64,000 nt of DNA from Achatina immaculata (GCA_009760885.1 CM019719.1:39001584-39065583); one strand, 5' to 3'. Shown: positions 1 through 10,645, counted from the first letter of the stretch. Notes: generated by a model not told the origin, from the sequence alone. Translations and numbers: made by a program.

Positions 1-205
1 AGGGACCGCCAAAGTCACCATGGTGGTGGAGTCTGATAAAGAAGTATTGCACACCCCGTTACTATTTAACCGCAGTCAGGGGCTGAAAACAATATCCTGC
101 CATGATCCATTCCCAAGCCGACACGATGCTGTGTCTCATCATCTTCACTGCATCGCCTGCAAAGAACATCAGCTCGCAGCTCCAGGGATACTGAAGAAGA
201 AGAAA
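1..205 (+). repeat. R1 dispersed repeat, copy 1 (5' end outside window)
   Basis: This is the distal half of R1. It has the block reading caccatggtggtggagtctg, then the stretch ending in the cagctccaggga motif and an A-rich tail of aag repeats. The same order of blocks is found near 7555, 33255, 40565 and 44635 on this strand and, inverted, near 36108 and 23905. The ORF crossing it is not conserved between copies. Confidence 0.8.
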
Positions 206-481
206 ATCAAATGACAGAAGCAAAGCCAACACAGACAGTGAAGGGAAATCTTCTCTTTCTTCGTTCGCTTCTACCACCAAGACCGTCCCATGATCCCACT
301 GAATTTACTCCTGTGGTCCTTGATAGACCCTATGGTCTTCCTGTGGTGCCCGAGAGGAACAAAAGAGATCCCGAGAGGACCATAAGAGGTTCAGAGTATC
401 GCTGGGCTTGGGCCTGTATTCTCGGTGGGTCTCAGAAACGGGATTGCGTGACACTGTGGTTTTCGTTGCACCAGTTTAATC

Positions 482-755
482 TAGAGTTGGACTTTCTCAC
501 CGAAAAACCTCGACGTGTTTTGGATATCAGTATATACCCACCGGGTGAGAGGTGATTAGGTGATTGCCCATCCAGCCTAGAGTTGGACTTTCTCACCGGA
601 AAACCTCGACGTGTTTTGATTATCAATATATCCTCACCGGGTGAGAGATGGTTGCCCATCCAGCCCAGTGTTGGACTTCCTCGCCGGAAAACCTCAGCGT
701 GATTAGGATACGCATATATCCCCGTCGGGTGAGAGGTGGTTGCCTTTCTAGACTG
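482..755. repeat. ~90-bp tandem repeat, 3 units (duplication copy 1)
   Basis: Three imperfect units start near 482, 579 and 667. Each contains gttggactttctcaccg, then ccgggtgagag and gcccatccag. Units are 97, 88 and about 90 bp, and the third is the most diverged. ORFs reading through them are by-products of the repeat. Confidence 0.85.
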
Positions 756-1214
756 CACTGGTCCAGTGTCTCCGATTTCAGCATTCTGTGGTCGTGGCTG
801 CTACCCTTCCTAGTTGTGACCAGGAGGATGAATCCTCGCCACTAGTAAGTTTCACCCCTGGGTTAAGCCAGTTAAGGCGTATTATTCCAGTATGAGTGTA
901 TATAGGACGTGGCCGGCCTCTAGAGCAGACGTACCGTGGTATGAGTAGTTCTCTTGCCGTGAGACTACTGGACATACCGATTAAACGTCACTTTATCCTT
1001 TCCATCACCTTTTCACAGCGGCGCCGCACGGCAACCCTAATCGATTTTCTTCATGGCCGGGAGGAGTTTCACCCCAAGCACGGCAGCTGAAGAATCTCTC
1101 CAGCAGCGGAAATAAGGGAAATAAAAGCCAACACAGGCAGTGAAACCCTATATCAAATAATGGAAATAAAGCCAACATAGAAAAATGGAACTAAACATCA
1201 ATACAGGACCAATA

Positions 1215-2207
1215 ACAATACGTGAAGTAATCTTATATCTTATCTTATATCCTTCCCGTGCCGTTAGACGTCACATAGGGCTCGCAAAGTAGTTCGCCAA
1301 TTTTTCCTGTCTTCGGCGAGTCTTTCAACCTCAACAAAGGATTTTATGCCTGTTAACTTGGCCTCTCTTAATAATGTTCTCTTCAGAGTTTCACGCGGTC
1401 TGCCCCTTTTTCTTCGGCCTGTTGTGTTCCACTTGATAGCTTGTTTTGGGATTCTCTGCTCATTTCTTCTCATCAAGTGGCCAACATATGTCCATCTCCT
1501 TTTCCTGATCACCCGTGAGACTGGTTGTTGTTCAGTCATCTGTCTTATCTCTGCATTGTTCTTGAATTCATTCCACTTGATGCCGAGTATTGTCCTTAGG
1601 CATTTGTTTTCAAAAGAGTCTAATTTCTTTTCTATTTCTTTAGTTGTTTTCCAGCTTTCGCATGCATAAATGAGGGTGGATATTACATTTGAATTGAATA
1701 GTCTTAACTTGGTTTTTGTGCTTATAACTTTTGAATTCCATATGTTCTCAAGATTCTTGAAGATTGATGCTGCTTTTGCAATTCTGATCCTAACTTCCTT
1801 TCTAGTGTCACCATCCTGGTCTATGTAGCTGCCAAGGTATGCAAATTGATTGATTTCTTCAATATCTGTCCCTTCTATGTGTATTTTTCCATTTTGATTG
1901 AGAGGAATTTTCATTATTTTTGTTTTGTCCTTGTTAATTTCAAGTCCTATTTTGCTAGCCAGCGAAGACAGACTATCTATTTTTTCTTGCATAGAATTCA
2001 CATTATTACTGATAAGAGTTATGTCATCAGCAAAATCAAGGTCTCCTAGTTGGGTCCCATGTACCCAGTCAATACCTGTGTTACCTGTGCAGCATTTTTT
2101 CATTATGAAGTCTATTGTAATCCCAAAAAGTAAAGGAGACAGTATACATCCTTGTTTCACGCCTGTTTCAATCTGGAACCATTCACTCATCCCTTCTTCT
2201 GTCTTGA
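1215..2207 (-). pseudogene. LINE-A copy 1: RT C-terminal remnant
   Basis: On the minus strand an open frame of about 308 codons (2190 to 1264) encodes the end of a non-LTR retrotransposon reverse transcriptase. Visible are motif B (GVKQGCILSP), motif C (LDFADD, codons near 2023-2034), the thumb region and the late GHLMRR...RGRPRETL block typical of LINE ORF ends. Motif A (FIDFKKAFD) is absent because the copy stops at 2207. The frame closes with a TAA codon at 1264-1266, and beyond it lie tandem ATATAAG-type repeats (about 1230-1258), a LINE 3' tail. It is a 5'-truncated, non-autonomous remnant, identical over its length to the copy at 3558-4503. I do not assign the clade. Confidence 0.9.
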
Positions 2208-2219
2208 CTGCTACCCTTC

Positions 2220-2535
2220 CTAAAAGCCAACAGAGACAGTGAAACCCTATATCAAATAAGGGAAAAAACCCAACACAGATAATGAAACCCTATATCAAAT
2301 AAGGGAAATAAAAGCCAACAGAGACAGTGAAACCCTATATCAAATAAGGGAAATAAAAAACCAACACAGAAAGGGAAACCCTATATCAAATAAGGGAAAT
2401 AAAAGCCAACAGAGACAGTGAAACCCTATATCAAATAAGGGAAATAAAAAACCAACACAGATAGTGAAACCCCATATCAAATAAGGGAAATAAAAGCCAA
2501 CACAAACAGTGAAACCCTATATCAAATAAGGGAAA
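2220..2535. repeat. 46-bp minisatellite, ~7 units
   Basis: Units read roughly aaagccaacagagacagtg followed by aaaccctatatcaaataagg. One or two isolated units recur inside both duplication copies (1105-1180, 3399-3475) and a partial unit sits at 220-245. The array is therefore part of the duplicated composite and has expanded between the two copies. No coding content. Confidence 0.9.
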
Positions 2536-2768
2536 TCTTCTCTTTCTTCGTTCGCATCTACCACCAAGACCGTCCCATGATCCCACTGAATTTACTCCTG
2601 TGGTCCTTGATAGACCCTATGGTCTTCCTGTGGTCCCCGAGAGGACCAAAAGAGATCCCGAGAGGACCATAAGAGGTTCAGAGTATCGCTGGGCTTGGGC
2701 CTGTATTCTCGGTGGGTCTCAGAAACGGGATTGCGTGACACTGTGATTTTCGTTGCACCAGTTTAATC

Positions 2769-3030
2769 TAGAGTTGGACTTTCTCACCGAAAAACCTCGA
2801 CGTGTTTTGTATATCAGTATATACCCACCGGGTGAGAGGTGATTAGGTGATTGCCCATCCAGCCTAGAGTTGGACTTTCTCACCGGAAAACCTCGACGTG
2901 TTTTGATTATCAATATATCCTCACCGGGTGAGAGATGGTTGCCCATCCAGCCCAGTGTTGGACTTCCTCGCCGGAAAACCTCAGCGTATATATCCCCGTC
3001 GGGTGAGAGGTGGTTGCCTTTCTAGACTGC
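2769..3030. repeat. ~90-bp tandem repeat, 3 units (duplication copy 2)
   Basis: Second copy of the three-unit repeat at 482-755. It matches apart from point changes and a short deletion in the third unit (around 2985), which explains part of the drift in the duplication offset. Confidence 0.85.
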
Positions 3031-3512
3031 ACTGGTCCAGTGTCTCCGATTTCAGCATTCTGTGGTCGTAGCTGCTACCCTTCCTAGTTGTGACCAGGAC
3101 GGAGCTTGTGTCCAGGAGGATGAATCCTCGCCACTAGTAAGTTTCACCCCTGGGTTAAGCCAGTTAAGGCGTATTATTCCAGTATGAGTGTATATAGGAC
3201 GTGGCCGGCCTCTAGAGCAGACGTGCCGTGGTATGAGTAGTTCTCTTGCCGTGAGACTACTGGACATACCGATTAAACGTCACTTTATCCTTTCCATCAC
3301 CTTTTCACAGCGGCGCCGCACGGCAACCCTAATCGATTTTCTTCATGGCCGGGAGGAGTTTCACCCCAAGCACGGCAGCTGAAGAATCTCTCCAGCAGCG
3401 GAAATAAGGGAAATAAAAGCCAACACAGGCAGTGAAACCCTATATCAAATAATGGAAATAAAGCCAACATAGAAAAATGGAACTAAACATCAATACAGGA
3501 CCAATAACAATA

Positions 3513-4770
3513 AGTGAAGTAATCTTATATCTTATATCTTATATCCTTCCCGTGCCGTTAGACGTCACATAGGGCTCGCAAAGTAGTTCGCCAATTTTTC
3601 CTGTCTTCGGCGAGTCTTTCAACCTCAACAAAGGATTTTATGCCTGTTAACTTGGCCTCTCTTAATAATGTTCTCTTCAGAGTTTCACGCGGTCTGCCCC
3701 TTTTTCTTCGGCCTGTTGTGTTCCACTTGATAGCTTGTTTTGGGATTCTCTGCTCATTTCTTCTCATCAAGTGGCCAACATATGTCCATCTCCTTTTCCT
3801 GATCACCCGTGAGACTGGTTGTTGTTCAGTCATCTGTCTTATCTCTGCATTGTTCTTGAATTCATTCCACTTGATGCCGAGTATTGTCCTTAGGCATTTG
3901 TTTTCAAAAGAGTCTAATTTCTTTTCTATTTCTTTAGTTGTTTTCCAGCTTTCGCATGCATAAATGAGGGTGGATATTACATTTGAATTGAATAGTCTTA
4001 ACTTGGTTTTTGTGCTTATAACTTTTGAATTCCATATGTTCTCAAGATTCTTGAAGATTGATGCTGCTTTTGCAATTCTGATCCTAACTTCCTTTCTAGT
4101 GTCACCATCCTGGTCTATGTAGCTGCCAAGGTATGCAAATTGATTGATTTCTTCAATATCTGTCCCTTCTATGTGTATTTTTCCATTTTGATTGAGAGGA
4201 ATTTTCATTATTTTTGTTTTGTCCTTGTTAATTTCAAGTCCTATTTTGCTAGCCAGCGAAGACAGACTATCTATTTTTTCTTGCATAGAATTCACATTAT
4301 TACTGATAAGAGTTATGTCATCAGCAAAATCAAGGTCTCCTAGTTGGGTCCCATGTACCCAGTCAATACCTGTGTTACCTGTGCAGCATTTTTTCATTAT
4401 GAAGTCTATTGTAATCCCAAAAAGTAAAGGAGACAGTATACATCCTTGTTTCACGCCTGTTTCAATCTGGAACCATTCACTCATCCCTTCTTCTGTCTTG
4501 ACTGCACAACCATATCCATTGTATAAGTCCTTAATGATGTTGACAATTTTAGATGGTATTCCATATAGACATAAAATTCTCCATAATGAATCTCTGTGTA
4601 TGCTATCAAATGCCTTCTTAAAATCTATGAAATTCAGTATTAATGGTTTCTGCTTTTCAATATGTTCTTCAAGTATTATTCTGAGAGTAAAGATCTGGTC
4701 GAGACAGCTTCTCCCTTTTCGAAATCCTGCTTGTTCTTCTCTCATTGCAGTATCCACTATATCTTTGAAG
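3513..4770 (-). pseudogene. LINE-A copy 2: 5'-truncated reverse transcriptase
   Basis: Minus-strand frame 4770 to 3558. The LINE part begins at about DIVDTAMREEQAGFRKGRSC. It has RT motif A (NFIDFKKAFDSI, near 4591-4635), motif B (GVKQGCILSP), motif C FADD (near 4317-4328), the palm/thumb, and the C-terminal basic block (GRRKRGRPRETL), then stop at 3558-3560 and an ATATAAG-type tail (3520-3553). The catalytic Asp pair is intact and the RT frame has no stop. The endonuclease domain and the RT N-terminus are missing, so it cannot be autonomous. The open frame runs on to 4871, but those upstream residues are antisense LINE-B and belong to no protein. Product if made: RNA-directed DNA polymerase fragment. 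Confidence 0.92.
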
Positions 4771-4771
4771 T

Positions 4772-6290
4772 GAAGTAAAGGAGGCGATAAAGAAGCTAAA
4801 ATCAGACAGGGCACCAGGTGAAGATGAAGTGACTGCAGAGATGTTGAAAGCAGAAGAAACAGAAACACCAAAACAACTTTGCCGGATATTACAACAAATC
4901 TGGGATCTAGAAAAAGCCCCAGAGGAGTGGAAAACTGGGCTTATAGTAAAACTACAAAAGAAGGGTGACCTCAGAGATTGCGGGAACTGGAGAGGCATTA
5001 TCCTACTGCCACTCACCAGTAAAGTATTTTGCAGAATAATCATCAACAGAATTGTACCAACACTTGAGGAAAAATTTCGGAAAGAGCAGGCAGGATTTAG
5101 GAAAGGAAGATCATGCATAGACCACATATTTGTACTTAGACAAATATTAGAACAGGCAAATGAGTGGCATAGCACAACATATGCATTATTCATAGATTTT
5201 GAGAAAGCCTTTGACAGTGTCAACAGAGATGCACTGTGGAAAATCCTAAGATGGCATGGCCTCCCCCACAAGATAGTAAATGTAATCAAAGCCCTATGTG
5301 AGGGTTTTCAGTGCAAAGTGATCTGTGGAGAACATACCTCCAGCAGCTTTAGGGTACAAACAGGAGTGAAACAGGGATGTGTACTATCACCAACATTATT
5401 TATCTTGGCAGTAGACTGGTTAATGAAGGAGGCAACATCAGACAAACGCAGAGGATTACAATGGACCCCTGACACAGTGCTGGAGGACCTTGACTTTGCG
5501 GACGACATTTGTCTATTATCAAGCAGTCACAAAGATATGCAAGATAAAATAAACAAGCTAACTCAGAATGCAAACAACATAGGACTAAAGATCAACGTAG
5601 GAAAGACAAAGTTAATGAAGCAAAATGTGAACAACAGAAATGTACTCAGAGTAGATAGCAAGTTAGTGGAGGAGGTCAACGAATTTGTATACCTTGGCAG
5701 CAGAGTAGTAGAAAATGGAGACAGCACAGAGGACATCAACAGCAGACTTACTAGAGCAAACCAGGCTTTTGCAATGCTGCAGACTATATGGAAATAAAAA
5801 AAACTAAGCATAAATATGAAAATCAGGATATTTAAGAGTAATGTTCTAAGTGTACTACTCTATGGAAGTGAATGCTGGAAAATCACCAAAACCATAGAAA
5901 ACAAGTTGAATTCTTTCCAGACTAAATGTTTACAAAGAATTATAAAAATATTTTGGCAGAACACCATAAGAAATAACATCTTGTTGGCAGAAATGCAGAT
6001 GAAGCCACTGACAACAATTATTGAGGAAAGACGCTGGCGATGGTTGGGACATGTGCTCCGAATGACTGACAACTCACTACCAAAAATAGCACTAAGATGG
6101 ACACCACAGGGGAACAGAAGTAAGGGTAGACCAAAAGAGACATGGAGAAGAACAACAGAAAGGATGTTGAGCAATAGAGGGCTCACCTGGGCAAGAGCAG
6201 AAAAAAAGGCGAAGGACAGGCATTTGTGGAAAACCCTTGCGGAAGCTCCATGTGCCCTGGGCACTTAAGGTTCAGAGAGAGAGAAAGAGG
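4772..6290 (+). pseudogene. LINE-B copy 1: reverse transcriptase with one in-frame stop
   Basis: The plus-strand frame starts at about EAIKKLKSDRAPGEDEV (4775). It then has AGFRKGRSC, motif A (LFIDFEKAFDSV, near 5190-5222), motif B (GVKQGCVLSP, 5356-5392) and motif C FADD (5495-5506). A single TAA at 5795-5797 interrupts it. Bases 5798-5815 are in frame with the following 150-codon part (from 5816), so this is one ORF with one nonsense codon and no frameshift. The C-terminal part has RRWRWLGHVLRM and RSKGRPKETWRR and stops at 6266-6268, followed by a GAGA-type tail. The endonuclease and RT N-terminus are missing. The protein is clearly different from LINE-A (for example GLQWTPDTVLEDLDF versus GIDWVHGTQLGDLDF). 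Confidence 0.92.
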
Positions 6291-6433
6291 AACTTTGTAT
6301 CAAATATGAGAAACATACGTCAAAATAGAGAGAAAGCTCGTATCAAATAAAGGGAATAAAATCAAAGTTTAGAGTGAAGCTCTGCATATAAGAAATAAGT
6401 TCACAATAGACACAACATAAACAGTATGTAATA

Positions 6434-7048
6434 TCAGTGATCGCGCTAAGATTTTTTTGAAACCGGTACAGCTATACCTGTCTTTCACCTTGCATGAAGT
6501 ACTTTTCAAATTACTGGTTTTCTCAATACACCATTCGATACCTTATACTTTTTTTTAATGTAAAAGTAAGCATACTTTTGTACCTTATACTTTTTTAAAT
6601 GTAAAAGTACCCATAATTTTCTACCTTAGACTTTTTTAAAATGTAAAAGTAAGCATACTTTCATGCATTATACTTTTTAAATCTAAAAGTAAGCATACTT
6701 TTGTACCTTATACCATTTTTTTAATGTAAAACTAAGCATACTTTTTCAGACATCAGCTGAAAGTAAACATTTGTGTGATTTTGTTTGTTTGTTTTTTATA
6801 ACTAGATTATCTGTGGAGAGATCTTTACCAGCTGTGACACCTGCTGAATCAAAGTAAAAATTGGCCGATTCTCGTCCATACAGCATCATCACCATCATCA
6901 TCATCAAGTTGGCCGGATTATCCTCCAACCGATTCCTCTGGTTGCATATATACTTTATATACTGTATAATATAAACTGGTGATTTCTGAACGTTTCGGTT
7001 TATCTCTTTACCGATAATTGGCGATTAACCCGATCACTGACATTATAT
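6434..7048 (+). mobile_element. R2 copy 1: candidate non-autonomous TIR element
   Basis: The left end reads cagtgatcgcgctaag. The right end, complemented, reads cagtgatcgggttaatcg, giving short inverted termini that begin CAGTGATCG. A second, inverted copy lies at 24776-25203 and shares at least four internal blocks (gaaaccrg; ggccggattatcctcc or its variant; ctggttgca; ataaactgg). No transposase is present. The CAGTG start resembles hAT termini, but I could not find a clean 8-bp target duplication. This copy is longer than the other because it contains the 42-bp array at 6539-6745. Confidence 0.6.
6539..6745. repeat. ~42-bp minisatellite inside R2, 5 units
   Basis: Units begin near 6541, 6583, 6624, 6666 and 6706 and read about ccttatactttttt, aatgtaaaagtaagcatact. 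The array is absent from the second R2 copy, so it expanded after insertion or was lost in the other. Confidence 0.8.
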
Positions 7049-7054
7049 ATACTT

Positions 7055-7550
7055 GTGTGTGTGTGTGTATGTGAGAGAGAGAGAGAGACTGTGACTTTGT
7101 GTCAAATAAAAGACACAATGAAGTCAAGAACAAAAGTTTTTGGATTCAAGTATTTGGACTGCTGCATTTTTTCCACTCAAGTTTATTGTTTGAAAAGTTT
7201 GGGACCACAAGAATCGACAGTCAGTGAGTAGCGCCGCCAATAGCAAGATGCAATCTCATGACGGATGGGAGGTCTTGTAGAATGATTCCATCACGATATA
7301 AACAGTGGATACCTGACTAGCCTGTTAGATGAAACGGGACTTTTAAAAAAAAACAAAGCGAGGACAAAAAAAATTCAACCTGCAAGGCAAGGCACACGAA
7401 ATAATGCTATCTATATGATTCAGTGCAGGAAGTAAATAAGCAAAGAAAACAGCAACCAGCAGCTGCAAGATCGTGAAACCTGACCATTCGTTACAGGAGA
7501 CATGCAGAAAATGAGGAAGCATCGACAAAGGAATCCTGGGATATTCGAGA
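7055..7550. other. No recognised gene
   Basis: Contains a (GT)n(GA)n microsatellite at about 7050-7090 and otherwise unique-looking sequence. Short ORFs here have no recognisable domain. Confidence 0.5.
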
Positions 7551-7554
7551 GCTG

Positions 7555-7990
7555 GACTGGCTGAGTGGATAGTAATGCAGTCTTTCGGATGATCTGGAAC
7601 TCCAGGGCTGGACCAACGTTCTTTGTAAACCGCGCGGGGGTGAAGACACCCAATAAGGTAATCAGCGACCCATAGCTGATATCCCAGCGTCAGGGTTAGC
7701 GAATCATAGATGACCAAAGACCCTGTCCCATTCTCTCCATGGTACCCCCCCCCCCCCCAGCAACGGGCATAGCCTGACTAACGGGGCAGGGATCGCCATA
7801 GTCCCCATGGTGATGGAGTCTGCTAAAGAAGCATTGCACGCCCCCCCTGCTTTTTAGCTGTACTCCGGGACTGAAAAAGTAGCCGCCATAACCCGCTTCC
7901 ACGCGATACGACGCTGTGCCTCAATATCTCTATAGCATCGGCGTCAAAGAACAACAGCTCGCAGTTACAGGCAGTTCGTACAAGTACAAG
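7555..7990 (+). repeat. R1 copy 2: longest copy, with a possible tRNA-like head
   Basis: This copy runs from tggctgagtgg (7558-7568), which fits the RNA polymerase III A-box consensus, through ggttagcgaatcatagatgacc, a poly-C run at 7746-7759, the atggtgatggagtctgctaa block and the agcatcggcg block, to acaag-type tail repeats. A B-box-like string (gatctggaactcc, ~7590) is only approximate and sits closer to the A box than usual. I read R1 as a retroposon of SINE type because its 3' tails vary between copies (acaag, aac or aag repeats). There is no conserved ORF. Confidence 0.7.
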
Positions 7991-8099
7991 TTGTAAACTG
8001 CGCACGAAATTTCATATGCTGAGCAAAATAAAATCAAATCAAATTAAAAAGAAAAAGAATTTCTACATTTATTTTTAAATTTTTTATGTTACTCTGTGG

Positions 8100-8330
8100 T
8101 AAAAGGTAAAATTCCCGCTTCCTGCCATTAAGGCATATTGAGGAATACGGCGTTAGGCTCGTACCTTCCATGACCTTCGGCACATGAAAGTGTGATGAGG
8201 CTGGGTGAAAACCGGGGGGCTGTATTGGTCAGGAAAAAAAAAAACAACCTCAATTAAACTGGGGATTCGAAACTTCGACCATTCGGTTGCTAGACGAATG
8301 CTCTAGCCACTACGCTAGCCAGTCCCCGTG
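8100..8330 (-). repeat. SINE-C copy (tRNA-derived), minus strand
   Basis: On the minus strand the head has an A box at about 8307-8317 and a B box near 8263-8273 (gtttcgaatcc as read), followed by an oligo-T/A run and a body shared with 26568-26805 and 56470-56745. It is a tRNA-derived SINE head, not a tRNA gene: there is no acceptor-stem pairing and the body continues. Confidence 0.75.
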
Positions 8331-8404
8331 CTATAGTAGAGCCGAATAAAAATACAAATAGCGCTAAATGAATTTGTTTTCCTGATTTTTTTTCTATACG
8401 AACT

Positions 8405-8645
8405 TCAAATTATAAGCCGTGGTGCTGTGGTCAGCGCACCTGCCTGTCGATCAGAAGGTCGTTTGTTCGACGTTGCACTCGGGGCTGAGTTTTTCGGACC
8501 AATCGGCACCGGGGTCATTCCAGCCTCGTAAGACGGGGTTTCCCTATGGTAAACAAATGCCGCTAGGACAGGTGATGGTTGGATCCCTGCCTCAAATGCT
8601 GTAGTGGCCCAGAAATGTGAAGGCGCTAACGTTCCTGAAGCATGG
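8405..8645 (+). repeat. SINE-B copy (tRNA-derived)
   Basis: The head reads gtggtgctgtggtcagcgc, with the B-box region gtttgttcgacgtt. The body has ggggctgagtttttcggacc, and the 3' part runs through gtagtggcccagaaatgtga. The same blocks in the same order occur inverted at 60050-60300, which defines the family. Confidence 0.8.
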
Positions 8646-8859
8646 AAATGCTAAAGGACATATTAGAATCTAATGCCATGACGCACATTTGCCGTATTTT
8701 TTTCCCTACCATTTTGCGCACGAACAGCATAAATGTTAGAGGACATACTGGCGTGCACTCGTCCACTTTCCTGATTGATTTATTTGTACGAATGAGTTAC
8801 TCGGCACCATGTGATGAGGACAGAAATTTGTCCCCGAAGATTGAAAATATGTCTATACA

Positions 8860-9305
8860 GCGTTACAACACGCATATATATTACAACAGACTCATATATT
8901 ACAACACACTCATATATCACTACACACTCATATATTACAACACACTCATATATTACTACACACTCATATTTTACAACACACTCATATATTACAACACACA
9001 TATATATTACAACAGACTCATATATTACAACACACTCATATATCACTACACACTCATATATTACAACACACTCATATATTACTACACACTCATATTTTAC
9101 AACACACTCATATATTACAACACACTCATATATTACTACATAATCATATATTACTACACGCTCATATATTACAACACACTCATATATTACAACACACTCA
9201 TATATTACAACACACTCATATATTACAACACACTCATATATTACAACATTCATATATTACAACACACTCATATATTACAACACACTCATATATTACAACA
9301 CGCTG
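8860..9305. repeat. 18-bp minisatellite, ~24 units, with 126-bp higher order
   Basis: The unit is close to tcatatattacaacacac. A seven-unit block beginning at the variant cagactcat (8887) repeats at 9013, a 126-bp higher-order period; the distal third is more homogeneous. Because 18 is a multiple of three, several frames on both strands stay open, so the long ORFs here are artefacts. Confidence 0.92.
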
Positions 9306-9384
9306 ATACACCTGTCAGTGGCTGATTTGGGGGAGAACATAATGGACTTCAAATCGGGTGAACAGAAAGGAAAAAAAAATCCCA

Positions 9385-9825
9385 GATAATTTGCCAACAC
9401 GACGTGGCAGAATCATAAGACAGCTCGGGAACTTTGCTAACACGACGTGGCAGAATCATAAGACAGTTCGGGAACTTTGCTAACACGACGTGGCAGAATC
9501 ATAAGACAGTTCGGGAACTTTGCTAACACGACGTGGCAGAATCATAAGACAGTTCGGGAACTTTGCTAACACGACGTGGCAGAATCACAAGACAGTTCGG
9601 GAACTTTGCTAACACAACGTAGCAGAATCGCAAGACAGTTCGGGAACTTTGCTAACACGACGTGGCAGAATCACAAGACAGTTCGGGAACTTTGCTAACA
9701 CAACGTAGCAGAATCGCAAGACAGTTCGGGAACTTTGCTAACACGACGTGGCAGAATCATAAGACAGTTCGGGAACTTTGCTAACACGACGTGGAAGAAT
9801 CGCAAGACAGTTCGGGAGCGAACAC
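9385..9825. repeat. 43-bp minisatellite, 10 units
   Basis: Units recur at exactly 43 bp (cgacgtgg at 9400, 9443, 9486, 9529, 9572, and so on to 9787) and carry agacagttcgggaactttgc. Two units (around 9615 and 9701) share the same variants, caacgtagc and atcgc, pointing to local block duplication. Confidence 0.95.
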
Positions 9826-10137
9826 GCACTACTCAACCTAAATAACACAGTAGCCCGTGACCACAGGTGGCTGTTTGCGTCAAGACTGAACAACCAAAAT
9901 TGGCCAAGACCCTATTCTACGTAATGGTGGTGCCTCTCGGAACAAGACAGTAGCCTTGTCTGGCTAAGTGAATGCGTGATCGCAATAGGAAGGCGACCCC
10001 AGTCGCAAAAGTACACCGAGCCGAAGTCGGATGTACTGAGCCGCAAGGGGTATGATGGCGCCACGATGCAACTAACGCCCTTTTGAGGGAGAACGCCGAA
10101 GAAGAAAATAACACAACTATATTGTTGAAAGGAAACA

Positions 10138-10645
10138 CACACACACACACACACACGACTATAGTAAGATCTAATCTACTACACGTATATGCAAGACTGT
10201 ATTAAGATCTAATATATTACACGTACACACAAAACTATAGTAATTTATAATCTACTACACGTACATACAAGACTGTATTAAGATCTAACATATTACACGT
10301 ACACACAAAACTATAGTAAGATCTAATCTACTACACGTACACACAAAACTATAGTAAGATCTAATCTACTACACATACACACAAAACTATAGTAAGATCT
10401 AATCTACTACACATACACACAAAACTATAGTAAGATTTAATCTACTACACGTACACACACGACTTTAGTAAGATCTAATCTACTACACGTACACACACGA
10501 CTTTAGTAAGATCTAATCTACTACACGTACACACACGACTATAATAAGATCTAATCTACTACACGTACACATGAGACTATAGTAAGATCTAATCTACTAC
10601 ACGCAAAAAGACTATAGTAAGATCTAATCTACTAAAATAGTCCGG
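10138..10645. repeat. (CA)n followed by 38-bp minisatellite, ~12 units
   Basis: A CA run at 10138-10156 leads into units of about 38 bp: actatagtaagatctaatct then actacacgtacacac. Early units carry the variants tgtatta and atatatt. No coding potential. Confidence 0.9.

Larger units (their letters stand above)
241..4503. repeat. Tandem duplication of a ~2.29 kb composite unit
   Basis: Bases 241-2207 and 2528-4503 are nearly identical, at an offset that drifts from 2287 to 2294 through small indels. Each unit holds three ~90-bp repeats, a single-copy stretch, two or so 46-bp units and the 3' part of a minus-strand LINE-A. The copies are separated by a 46-bp array (2220-2527). Copy 1 ends in the LINE at 2207, where the sequence switches to gctacccttccta, a string also present inside the unit near 799 and 3074. 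Copy 2 continues into LINE-A up to about 4770. Confidence 0.9.

Noticed and set aside
4775..4871. N-terminal hydrophobic extension of the 437-codon minus-strand ORF as a signal peptide
   Set aside because: It is the antisense of LINE-B sequence past the LINE junction at ~4770.
8811..9253. Long repetitive ORFs on both strands (for example 157 and 227 codons)
   Set aside because: They are readings of an 18-bp tandem array; a unit divisible by three keeps several frames open. No start context or domain.
9385..10645. Regular repeats considered as a CRISPR array
   Set aside because: The whole 43-bp and 38-bp units are conserved, with no variable spacers, in eukaryotic repeat-rich DNA.
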